Assembly (NCBI RefSeq): GCF_026242195.1
Contig: NZ_RKLV01000001.1
Span: forward strand, 124,001-188,000
From: Halorutilus salinus
GTDB lineage: Archaea; Halobacteriota; Halobacteria; Halobacteriales; Halorutilaceae
Direction of reading: 5' to 3'
Length of the DNA stretch: 64,000 bases
In this document: positions 47,990 to 56,121 of the stretch, in pieces
How the letters are laid out: each line of letters opens with the position of its first letter
Position numbering within the stretch: position 1 is the first letter of the stretch
The notes under the pieces: model-generated
What the model was told of the DNA's origin: nothing
Database searches by the model: none
What the model saw: the letters and a program-made list of their open reading frames with translations, nothing else
Program-made: the position numbers and the translations under genes

Positions 47990-48802
47990 ATGACCTGGTT
48001 TCCGACGCTCGACTGGTTCAAGGAGTACGCGACAGCCATAAACTCGAACGACGACTTCCGCGAGGCGGCGAGCGGATGGGGAGACGGCTTCAACGGCAAC
48101 TTCCTTTTCCACGTAAAGGACGTGCCTATCGAGGAACACACCGTAAACGAGCTACCTGACGAACTCCTCCTCCTACGGCGTATGCCCGACGAGGTATGGG
48201 AGGACGTACCCGACGGCATCGAGCGCCAGCTTCTCGAACAGGAGGGTGACAAGCCCGTCCACGAGGTCTTCGATCACATAGGCGAGGAGACACGCGCCGA
48301 ACTCCCCGACTGGCTACGCAATGTCCTCGAAGAGGCGGAGGAGCTTTTCGCCTCGTACCCGAAGTACAACGACGTTCCGGGGATGCTTTCCGACGACCTC
48401 CGCGAGGTTCTGCCCGAACATCTCGAAAGCCTTCTCCGTCAGCTTGAGGAGTACGTCGACGACGAGGGTAACGTCTACGCCTTCCTACAGATGGAGAACG
48501 GAAGCTGTACGGGCGTCGGTGTCTCCGACACGCCCGACGAGTACGACGCAGGATACGTCCTCCGTGGCGACTACGACGCGTGGGAGGAGTTCGTCCGTAA
48601 CGACGACGACATAATCGCGACGGTCATGCGCGGCGATCTCCAGCCCCGCGGCGACATGACGTTTCTGCTCGAAAACACGGACGCCTTCGTCGAGATGGGC
48701 GCTACGGTCAACGACGTAGAGACCGAGTACCTCTTTTCGGAGGAACGTCGTACGCCGCCCGAAGAGATGCGCCGGTCACAGCGTGCCTTACGTACGGAGT
48801 AG
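47990..48802 (+). CDS. SCP2 sterol-carrier-like domain protein
   Basis: The 270-residue acidic protein appears to have an SCP2-type fold. WGDGFNGNFLFHVKD lies near the start, and after a long helical insert of about 90 residues come NVYAFLQMENGSC, YVLRGDYDAWEEFVRND and IIATVMRGDLQPRGDMTFLL. These resemble the lipid-binding core, with the helical region as a lineage extension. No enzymatic residues are apparent. Lipid binding is inferred from the fold only. Confidence 0.65.
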   Translation: MTWFPTLDWFKEYATAINSNDDFREAASGWGDGFNGNFLFHVKDVPIEEHTVNELPDELLLLRRMPDEVWEDVPDGIERQLLEQEGDKPVHEVFDHIGEETRAELPDWLRNVLEEAEELFASYPKYNDVPGMLSDDLREVLPEHLESLLRQLEEYVDDEGNVYAFLQMENGSCTGVGVSDTPDEYDAGYVLRGDYDAWEEFVRNDDDIIATVMRGDLQPRGDMTFLLENTDAFVEMGATVNDVETEYLFSEERRTPPEEMRRSQRALRTE

Positions 48803-50044
48803 CTATTCGAGTTCGTCGATTATGTCGTCCGCCTTCTCAAACATCTCTTCCATATCTATCTCCTCACCGCCTATCTCCAGCTTGTTCGTCCCCTCGTCCT
48901 CGGTTTCCGATGTCTCGGCGGTATCTTCATCTTCGGCACTTTCCTTCTTTTCCTCGTCCGTTACGACCGCCGCACCCCTCTCCTCGTTCGGCGTGACCTC
49001 GTCGAGTTCGTTCAACGTCGAGTGATCGAGCGAGTGGAACGTCGCCTCCGTCACCCTGTCGCTGAGTTCACCTGCGTCGTAGCCGTACTCGCCGTCGACG
49101 TAGAACTTCGACAGACCGCCGTTACGGAAGATGAGAACGTCGTTACCGTAGACGACGTACCCCGTAAAGCCTTCGTCCGCCGCTGTTTGGAGAACCTCGT
49201 CGGCGTCGGTCGTGAACAGACGTCCGTCGGGCTGACGCGTCGATGCGACAACCGGTACCGCGCCATCGTCGTCCTCGACAACCGACGGGAGTTCGACACC
49301 GTCGAGAGAACCCGCGGCGCGTCGCATCTCCGACGCCATCTTTGTACGTGTCGTACCGTCCTCTACGGTACGGACGTTTCCGAGCACCCCGAAAAGCGTA
49401 CGGTGTATCTCGTCGTCCGTACGCGACACGACGACCTCACGTGTGACAGCCTCGTGTCCTGCGAACGCCGCGACCGTACCGCCGTAGACGAGGAAGGCGA
49501 TAGCCCCGAAGGTTGCGGAGTCGGCGAACCCGACCCACCCCGTCCCCGTGACGACGGCACGGAGAACGAGAACCTCCGCAACCGCGAAACCGACGACATC
49601 CACGCTCAGGTGGTCGCCCTCGTCGTCACCCGCGACGTAGTCGTAGACGACAGCGCCGAGTACCACGCCCGCGGCAACGACGGTTGCGCGCCAGTCCACG
49701 GGTATGCCCCAGACCGACAGGACGGTATAACCGAGGGCAAGGAGTACGAAGACCACACCGACTGCGTCGACCCTCTCGGCGATCGTCTTCTGCTGTTTGA
49801 GCTTCACCTCCGTGTCGGGGTGGAGATCGACGACCGACGAGTCGGCGTCGACGAGAGCCGCGTAGACGAATCCGCCCGCGAGAAGACCGCCCGCGAGAAC
49901 CGGATGTACATCGTCCGCCGACAGAAGGACGACCGCCGGAAAAGCTACGAGAACGATCATCCCCTTGGCTCCTAGAACGCCCAAGAGACGCCGGAGGTAG
50001 GTACTCTCCCTCTTTCCGCTGACCGCGAGTGCGTCCCCTGACAT
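48803..50044 (-). CDS. Conserved membrane protein with cytosolic acidic tail, 413 aa
   Basis: Six or so membrane segments lie between residues 20 and 210, followed by a soluble alpha/beta domain (about 215-345). The last 60 residues are a highly charged Glu/Thr-rich tail. Haloarchaea have similar proteins of unknown function. A TTTATACTT element on the minus strand about 32 nt before the ATG and a TTTAAATA stretch suggest the promoter, divergent from the gene at 50141. Confidence 0.65.
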   Translation of the reverse strand: MSGDALAVSGKRESTYLRRLLGVLGAKGMIVLVAFPAVVLLSADDVHPVLAGGLLAGGFVYAALVDADSSVVDLHPDTEVKLKQQKTIAERVDAVGVVFVLLALGYTVLSVWGIPVDWRATVVAAGVVLGAVVYDYVAGDDEGDHLSVDVVGFAVAEVLVLRAVVTGTGWVGFADSATFGAIAFLVYGGTVAAFAGHEAVTREVVVSRTDDEIHRTLFGVLGNVRTVEDGTTRTKMASEMRRAAGSLDGVELPSVVEDDDGAVPVVASTRQPDGRLFTTDADEVLQTAADEGFTGYVVYGNDVLIFRNGGLSKFYVDGEYGYDAGELSDRVTEATFHSLDHSTLNELDEVTPNEERGAAVVTDEEKKESAEDEDTAETSETEDEGTNKLEIGGEEIDMEEMFEKADDIIDELE

Positions 50045-50140
50045 ACCTATTTAAACGTTTCCCGCGAAGTATAAAGCTTGCCGCGCCGTCCCTACCGTCC
50101 GCGTTAAGTATTTACGCGGTGACGTTAAAGAAACGCCCGG

Positions 50141-51472
50141 ATGGATACAAAGAAAGCGGTAGCCGGTGTCGCTCTCGTGGCTCTCGTCGGTGCCGCGGTC
50201 GCCTTCTTCCTCTTCTTCGGCGAACCGACGGCTACGGATATAGGCGAGGGGATGGAGGAGAGCTACGCCGACGTAGAGGACTACGAGGGTACCATGACGG
50301 TTACGGTCGTACAGACAACGGAGCGCGAACAGGTCGTAAACGGTACGGCGGTACGGAGGCAGGCGGAGGCTCTCGCCGCCCGGAACTCGTCGTTGACAGT
50401 TGAGGAGGCGGAACAACGTATACGTGACAGTCTGCCTGAATCAGGCGAGGTAGAGACGTTCAACCATACGACGGTCGCGGACGTCTCGTTCGCCAAGCCC
50501 GACAGGTACAGGTACGACTACGTCGAACAGCCCCCTGACCCGCGTGTAGGCGCGGTCACAACGAACGGTACGGCCGCAACCGTCTACCGGCGTGGCTACG
50601 AACCCGAACAGCGTCCCCTCGGACAGGGCGACGAGATCCTCGTCGGCGTCCGTCTGGGTGACTACGTACCGACAGTAACCGACGACTACGATATAGCCCT
50701 GAACGAGACGGCGTCCACCGACGAGGCGTACGTTCTCGACCTGACGCCCGTCACGGGGTTCGAGGGGGCTCTCGACCGTCTCCACGTCGACCGCGGGACG
50801 AACCTGCCCGTACGCGCCGAACGTACGGTTGAGGAGACGGGTTCGACCACACGCACCGTCGTGGAGTACGGCTACGAGTACGGCGTGGGCGTCGACGCCT
50901 CCGTCTTCGACATCGACCCCGAACAGGTAGAGTACCCTGAGGTCGAGAACCGTACCGAGGACGTAAACATGTCGCGCGTACAGCGTATGAGGCAGAACAT
51001 CTCGGAGACGGCTCGCGAACGGGGTCTCTGGGAGGTCGAGAACGTCACACGCGAGGAGTCCGACTTCGAGACGGTCGAGGAGGGCGAGGACTGGCTCGGC
51101 AGGGAACTCCCTTCGCTCGAAGCCGACTTTGAGGGCTTCGGTGTCTTCGATGTCCGCGGAACGACCGTCGACAACAACTCCAGCCTGACCGTCGCCTACC
51201 GCAACGCCTCCAACGTCTTCTTCGTCTACTACACCGCGGAGCGCGAGTCGCGTTTCGCCTCCTGGCCTGCTGAGGACGAGAACGAGATCTTTGAGCAGGA
51301 GGAGGTGGGGGTCGGTGACCGTACGGGCGAGCTACATTACTACGAGATAGAGAGCGGCTTCGGTAGGAGCGTCGTTAGCTACGACTGCGACGGTCTACTC
51401 GTAGAGGTCTACACCGACAGCCTGTCGAACGACGCCCTCGTCTCCGCCGCGGACGCACTCGGATGTAGCTAA
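50141..51472 (+). CDS. LolA-like lipoprotein-localisation-family surface protein
   Basis: The 443-residue exported protein has an uncleaved or cleavable N-terminal hydrophobic helix (AVAGVALVALVGAAVAFFLFF). A beta-rich domain follows: YEGTMTVTVVQTTEREQVV, VSFAKPDRYRYDYVEQP and VLDLTPVTGFEGALDRLHVDR, as in LolA/DUF4367-type outer-surface proteins of haloarchaea. The C-terminal third has a second beta domain with a Cys pair. It probably sits on the outside of the membrane; a true lipoprotein-carrier role in archaea is unproven. Preceded by a GTTAAGTATTTAC promoter-like stretch. Confidence 0.7.
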   Translation: MDTKKAVAGVALVALVGAAVAFFLFFGEPTATDIGEGMEESYADVEDYEGTMTVTVVQTTEREQVVNGTAVRRQAEALAARNSSLTVEEAEQRIRDSLPESGEVETFNHTTVADVSFAKPDRYRYDYVEQPPDPRVGAVTTNGTAATVYRRGYEPEQRPLGQGDEILVGVRLGDYVPTVTDDYDIALNETASTDEAYVLDLTPVTGFEGALDRLHVDRGTNLPVRAERTVEETGSTTRTVVEYGYEYGVGVDASVFDIDPEQVEYPEVENRTEDVNMSRVQRMRQNISETARERGLWEVENVTREESDFETVEEGEDWLGRELPSLEADFEGFGVFDVRGTTVDNNSSLTVAYRNASNVFFVYYTAERESRFASWPAEDENEIFEQEEVGVGDRTGELHYYEIESGFGRSVVSYDCDGLLVEVYTDSLSNDALVSAADALGCS

Positions 51473-51876
51473 CCCGCTCCGTCCGTCCTGTTCCAGATAC
51501 GCCATTCGCCGTCCCCTGTCCTTAGCTCCCACTCGGTCTCCTCGGTGTACTCACCCTCATCGGGGCTACGCGGACGGACACGGACGACTGCGCGCACCGT
51601 CGCACGTCCGTCGGTTCGGTTCAGCACCTCAGTCTCCTCCACCTCGACGGTGTCGACACCGAGTCGGGCGTCCTCCGGAACCTCGTCAAGGGGGGCTTCT
51701 TCATGGAGGAGCGAGTTCATCTCGCCGATGTCGCCCCTACCGCGCGCCTCGGTGAAGCTCGTTATGACAGCTTCAGGTCCTTCGTCGTCTTCGTCGCCCC
51801 CGTTCCCGAGTCCGATACATCCCGTCGCCGTAACCCCGGCGGCGGTCGCTAACAGCTCTCTGCGTCTCATCGTCAT
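51469..51876 (-). CDS. Tat-exported lipoprotein, 135 aa
   Basis: The signal has a twin-arginine motif MRRRELLATAAG and a lipobox ATGC (Cys in residues 17-20), followed by a Gly/Asp linker and an NTF2-like domain (AVITSFTEARGRGDIGEMNSLLHEEAP). The Cys would be lipid-anchored to the outer face of the membrane. This gene has the intact form of signal that is broken in the gene at 20457. Start is ATG 51876 or 51870. Its end overlaps the convergent gene by 4 bases. Confidence 0.75.
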   Translation of the reverse strand: MTMRRRELLATAAGVTATGCIGLGNGGDEDDEGPEAVITSFTEARGRGDIGEMNSLLHEEAPLDEVPEDARLGVDTVEVEETEVLNRTDGRATVRAVVRVRPRSPDEGEYTEETEWELRTGDGEWRIWNRTDGAG

Positions 51877-51932
51877 ACCCTCCGGTCGCTCTCGTCTTAT
51901 GAGTTTCCCCGTGTCACCCGCCGGATCGACCG

Positions 51933-51943
51933 AAATCTATAAG
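51933..51943 (+). promoter_or_regulatory. BRE/TATA of the phospholipase-like gene
   Basis: AAATCTATAAG, with a CGAAA BRE-like start, lies about 35 nt before the ATG. Transcription would begin near 51964. Confidence 0.6.
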
Positions 51944-51975
51944 TACCTGTATTCTGACCATACTGTACGGTAACA

Positions 51976-52887
51976 ATGAGAAAAACAACGGTATTCATGG
52001 CGGTTCTCGTCGCCGTCGGTATGGTCGCCGCTGTGGCGAACCCTGCGGCGGCGTGGGGTTCGACGGTACACGAAGGTACGGCGCAGGAAGCGGCTGATGC
52101 AGGCGGAGCACCGAGCTTCTACCAAGACGACCTCGTCGACAAGTCGATGTGGGGTGACGAGGTAGGCACGGGATGCTGTGAAGGCGACACGTTCGGCGTC
52201 GACAAGGAGTACAACCCGTGGTATCAGGGCGCGGCTGAGTTCACGCTTGACACGGCGGGCGTCGACCTACCCGTCAACGCCGACCACTGGCTCGCGGTGA
52301 ACGCGTACCAGATGCAGTTCGGTGACTCGTGGGACGTTGCACAGTACGAGCCGATAGGTACGGGTCATTACAACGCCGCCGAGTTCACACAGAACGGGCG
52401 CGACGCCGGCTACAGCTCCACGGCGTACGACCGCGTCGGTAAGGCACAGCACTACCTGCAAGACCTGACGGTTCCGTACCACACAGCCGCGATAGACAAC
52501 CTTGGCTATGGCACCTACGACGGCGAGGGCGACTTTAACCATCTCCATTACGAGGCATGGGCTGGTGACGTCTACGGACAGTACGACTTCGCCGAACACA
52601 CCGAGGACGGCGTGAAGTCCGCGTGGGACGTTGAGGTCACGAGCAAGGACGACTTCGAAGAACTCGTAGCCGACGCCGCCGCGGAGGCGAACAACCTCGC
52701 TAGCAACGTCGACGGTACGGGCGAGTGGGAGGACAACGTCTGGGCTACGCAGGAGATAATGCATATACAGGGCAAGTACACCGCCATCCTGTACGACTAC
52801 GGTACGGACGACACCTACTACGAGCTTGAGTACAACGGCAACGTCGACACCACGTCCGACGACGGCGGCGGCTGGTGGAGCTTCTAA
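51976..52887 (+). CDS. Secreted zinc-dependent phospholipase C-like protein
   Basis: The 303-residue protein has a Sec signal at residues 1-26 ending AANPAAA|W. The mature protein would begin with Trp27, and in zinc-dependent phospholipases C the first Trp is a zinc ligand. The active-site word HYLQDLTVPYH (159-169) keeps the His-x3-Asp-x5-His spacing of that family, and NHLHYEAW (188-195) gives a His-x3-Glu pair. It would hydrolyse phospholipids or related phosphodiesters outside the cell; S1/P1-type nucleases share the fold. It ends in an Asp/Gly-rich tail. Activity is untested. Confidence 0.75.
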   Translation: MRKTTVFMAVLVAVGMVAAVANPAAAWGSTVHEGTAQEAADAGGAPSFYQDDLVDKSMWGDEVGTGCCEGDTFGVDKEYNPWYQGAAEFTLDTAGVDLPVNADHWLAVNAYQMQFGDSWDVAQYEPIGTGHYNAAEFTQNGRDAGYSSTAYDRVGKAQHYLQDLTVPYHTAAIDNLGYGTYDGEGDFNHLHYEAWAGDVYGQYDFAEHTEDGVKSAWDVEVTSKDDFEELVADAAAEANNLASNVDGTGEWEDNVWATQEIMHIQGKYTAILYDYGTDDTYYELEYNGNVDTTSDDGGGWWSF

Positions 52888-52930
52888 GACGGAACCGTAG
52901 CCTTCTTTCTTTACTCACACAACCGACCAA

Positions 52931-52940
52931 GAGATTTAAG
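52931..52940 (+). promoter_or_regulatory. TATA box of the VirB-like cluster
   Basis: GAGATTTAAG lies about 35 nt before ATG 52970, the most likely promoter for the five following genes. Confidence 0.5.
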
Positions 52941-52969
52941 TCTGTACGAACCAAAGGACGTGTAGTTCT

Positions 52970-53344
52970 ATGTTACAGAACAGTGTGGTGCGACGTGTCA
53001 CAGCCGCGGTTCCTGTCTCCTTTGCGGCTGTGGGGACGGCGCTGGCGCAGAACGCGACGGAGACACCGGATATCTGCGATACGACGCTCGTAACCGCGAT
53101 GGACAATCTGATTACGCTTCTCGCGGTCATAGGTCCCGTCGTGGGCGCTCTCGTCGCCATGGCTTCGATGCTCGTCCTTGCGACCACCCAGAACCCGCGT
53201 AAGAAGAAGAAATGGATAAAGACGCGTAACGACGCCATAAAGTACGGTATCGGCATACTGTTCGTCGGAGCCATAATGCAGTTGCTTGTCACCGTCGTGG
53301 TGCCGGGGGATATAAGCACGTGTATCGATACGGTTGGAATATAG
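52970..53344 (+). CDS. VirB2/TrbC-like pilin candidate
   Basis: The 124-residue protein has a long signal peptide (cleavage after ALA, about residue 26). Two hydrophobic helices follow (about 43-68 and 90-110), separated by a strongly basic loop (NPRKKKKWIKTRND), which is unusual in an acidic proteome. Two Cys (about residues 36 and 119) could form a disulfide. Size, signal peptide, two spans and basic loop are the hallmarks of VirB2/TrbC pilins and of CedA1-type archaeal pilins. Family membership is inferred from topology and from the VirB4-like gene downstream. Confidence 0.6.
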   Translation: MLQNSVVRRVTAAVPVSFAAVGTALAQNATETPDICDTTLVTAMDNLITLLAVIGPVVGALVAMASMLVLATTQNPRKKKKWIKTRNDAIKYGIGILFVGAIMQLLVTVVVPGDISTCIDTVGI

Positions 53345-54900
53345 AACGGTCGGTAGCCGTCTCTCTTCTACTCCTTCTACTCGTCCTCTCGTCCGCACCC
53401 GCCGTCGGCTTCGAGCTTCCACAGCCCGACCACGGTGTCGAGGATGACTTCGACAAGCTCTGGTCGGCGCACGACTACGAACCGCCGTCCGACGACGGCT
53501 CCGCTCTCGACTACCTGACGCGCTCCTCCGACTACTTCTACGCCCAACCACCCGAAGCGCCGTCGCGCTGGAACGCGGGCGAGGTCGGAAGCTTCGACGG
53601 CGGCGGTTCGGGCGCGTCGGTCTATCCGCCCGATGCCAACCTTTCGGACGGGGACGAGGGTATCATCCACGACGCCTACGTCTCCGTCTTCGCTGTCTCG
53701 CCGAGCGCCGTTGTACATTACTCGTCCGACCGCGAGGTGAGGTACGTCGGAACGTCGGGTGAGGTACATGCGTTCGTCGACTACCGTCTCGAAGGCGCGG
53801 ACAGTAACTCCGTCGAGGTCGAGGTCGTAGAGACGGGGGATACGTCTTCGGGCACCGGGGGTGTGACCGTCGACTACGACAACCTCAACGGCGATACTCT
53901 GACGGTACGCGCCACCGTCGAGGCGACGCGTGACATTCCCGGCGGCGAACTCAACGAAACCGTCGTCGTCGAGGACAGGATCGACGTACAGCCGTACAAC
54001 GTCTCATCGCCACCGACGATCGCGCTCAGGACGACGTACCCCGACGGCGACACGGCGGCTTTCGTCGTACGCGGCACGCCGTGGTCGTCGGTACGTCTTC
54101 CGAACTCGACCGTTCACTCGAACTGGCGTTTCTTCAGCGCACGCGACACCGACTGGGACGAACCGCTTACTGTCGATCGCGGCGCGTCGACGGGCGAGGG
54201 TCAGACCTACCATCCGCTCCGTGTCCACGCGTATCCGTCGAGCGGCGGCTACTACGTCGAGGGCGACGCCGAGGTGCGTGACACGCTCGGAGAGACGTTC
54301 GAACCGCCGACGTTACCCGAAGGCGTCACCGTCGACGTCGTGAACTCGACGTACGAGACGGTACGCGCCCTCGATCTGCGTTACAACGGTTCGGGAGGTA
54401 TCGAGGTTACGGGTATACTGGGTGACGAAGCACGCGCCCGGACGCCGCCCGTCGCACAGGAGATAGAGGCGACCAACCTTACGCTCTCCGTCGCAGAGAG
54501 GAACGAGAACGGCGTCGACGTACGCGTGTCGCTCCGCGGTGACGACGGCGAACCCATAGACACGGAGGTTGCGGGCGGTCACGTACGTCTCGAAGGACGC
54601 ACGAACGTCTCGACCGAACTCGACGGTACGGCAACGGTGAACGTCACGCCGACCCCTTCGGGTGGTGTCTTCGGGCGGTACGTACCCAACGACTGGCACG
54701 ACTCGCTCGACCGACGGCGTGGTATGACACCGTACGAGGGCGACACCGACACCCTCGTCGTGCGTAGCGACTTCGAACTCCTCGAGGAGCTCGGTATGCT
54801 CGCGCAGTTAGGCGTCTTCGTACTACCTTTCATCGTACTAACCTTCATGCTCGACAGGGCGTTCGGTCTGGGCGTCTGGCCCCCGTGGCGTCGTCTCTGA
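53320..54900 (+). CDS. Large surface protein of the VirB-like cluster, 526 aa
   Basis: The protein has a signal peptide (residues 10-30), an extracellular part of about 460 residues made of Asn/Thr-rich beta domains with many N-glycosylation sequons, and a C-terminal hydrophobic anchor (LGVFVLPFIVLTFML) followed by WPPWRRL. No family is recognised. The GTG start at 53320 overlaps the pilin gene by 25 nt. With the partner at 59221 it may form the outer part of the apparatus. Confidence 0.65.
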   Translation: MYRYGWNIERSVAVSLLLLLLVLSSAPAVGFELPQPDHGVEDDFDKLWSAHDYEPPSDDGSALDYLTRSSDYFYAQPPEAPSRWNAGEVGSFDGGGSGASVYPPDANLSDGDEGIIHDAYVSVFAVSPSAVVHYSSDREVRYVGTSGEVHAFVDYRLEGADSNSVEVEVVETGDTSSGTGGVTVDYDNLNGDTLTVRATVEATRDIPGGELNETVVVEDRIDVQPYNVSSPPTIALRTTYPDGDTAAFVVRGTPWSSVRLPNSTVHSNWRFFSARDTDWDEPLTVDRGASTGEGQTYHPLRVHAYPSSGGYYVEGDAEVRDTLGETFEPPTLPEGVTVDVVNSTYETVRALDLRYNGSGGIEVTGILGDEARARTPPVAQEIEATNLTLSVAERNENGVDVRVSLRGDDGEPIDTEVAGGHVRLEGRTNVSTELDGTATVNVTPTPSGGVFGRYVPNDWHDSLDRRRGMTPYEGDTDTLVVRSDFELLEELGMLAQLGVFVLPFIVLTFMLDRAFGLGVWPPWRRL

Positions 54901-54954
54901 CGCCCCACCGGCGACGGAGTTAACTACGTGTAACTTCTGTACGAGGTACGCACA

Positions 54955-56121
54955 ATGGCGAACGAAGAGACAGCCTTCGTCGAAGGTATAAGAAACGCGG
55001 CACGCGAGGTGCTCGCGGGCGGCGCGGATGCTCTACACGGTTCGGTGCAGGGGATGTTCGAACTCGCCGTCATCGTCACTGTTCGGACACCGTTCCCCGA
55101 ACCACGCGACGGCTTCTTCTTCGGACAGCCCACGAACGAGCCTTGGAACTCCATCTACAGCTACTACACCGATGCCGTTCTGCCCGTCACGGTTCTCATA
55201 CTCGGTCTTGCGATAGCGATGATACTGTTCACGGGTATCTTCGGCAGTTTCCTGACGGGCTACGAACGTTCGCGCGCAAAACGCCGTCTCTTCGTCGCTT
55301 TCCTCTTCGTGCTCGCGTGGTGGGGCATAGGAGCCTTCGTTCTACGTTTCGTCGATTCTCTCGCAACCCTCATCGCGCCCGAACCCGCGGCTGTCGCCGA
55401 TACCTTCCGCGGCGTGATGACCGTTGACGGGCACGGAACCGTCACGACGGCGGCGCTTTCTCTCCTTGAGGCGTTCGTCGTCATCTTCCTCGTCGCGTGG
55501 TTCTTCGTACGGTGGATAGGTATCTACGCGCTTATGCTCGCCACTCCTATAGGCGTCGCCTTCTGGATAGTCGATGTCGGACCGTTCGCGTACCTCTCGG
55601 CGCTCATAGAGGAGCTAATAGCCAAGTTCATACCTCTCGCGTTTATCACCATCCCTGCCGCGGTTGTCTTCCGCGTCGGAGAACTCCTCTTCGCTAACTT
55701 CGATCCGACGGCTGAGTTCGGTTCGGGCGTAGGATCCTTCCTGCTTGCACTCGGCTTCCCTCTTATGATACTCATAGTCTCCTACTACGTCTTCTTCAAC
55801 CTTCCCAGCTTCAGGAACCTGATGAGCGCACCGGCGGCTACGTCACCGACGGCGGACAGACAGACGGTTGAGAAGGGGCGCGGTGAAGAAGCCGGCTCGA
55901 CGACCGTCGGGGGACGTGAGAGCCTGTACAAGGGTCGTGACGCCGAGGGCGCGGACTCGGGGCGTGACAGAGAACGGCGCGACACGGATACAACGACAGC
56001 CTCCGCCGGACGTAGACGCCCCACGAGAACGTACGAAACAGAGGACGGGGATACCGCCGGCGTACCGCGTGAGATGTCACGGTCGCGCAGAAAGGTCTCG
56101 AACCTGAGGAGGTGGGCGTAA
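54955..56121 (+). CDS. VirB6/TrbL/CedA-like polytopic membrane protein
   Basis: The 388-residue protein has about six to seven membrane helices between residues 70 and 290, including a Trp-rich pair (FLVAWFFVRWIGIYALML). A basic and acidic cytosolic tail of about 100 residues follows, ending in RSRRKVSNLRRWA. VirB6 and CedA proteins form the membrane channel of type IV secretion and DNA-import systems and show the same layout. Its stop overlaps the next ATG (TAATG), so it is coupled to the VirB4-like ATPase. Confidence 0.65.
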   Translation: MANEETAFVEGIRNAAREVLAGGADALHGSVQGMFELAVIVTVRTPFPEPRDGFFFGQPTNEPWNSIYSYYTDAVLPVTVLILGLAIAMILFTGIFGSFLTGYERSRAKRRLFVAFLFVLAWWGIGAFVLRFVDSLATLIAPEPAAVADTFRGVMTVDGHGTVTTAALSLLEAFVVIFLVAWFFVRWIGIYALMLATPIGVAFWIVDVGPFAYLSALIEELIAKFIPLAFITIPAAVVFRVGELLFANFDPTAEFGSGVGSFLLALGFPLMILIVSYYVFFNLPSFRNLMSAPAATSPTADRQTVEKGRGEEAGSTTVGGRESLYKGRDAEGADSGRDRERRDTDTTTASAGRRRPTRTYETEDGDTAGVPREMSRSRRKVSNLRRWA

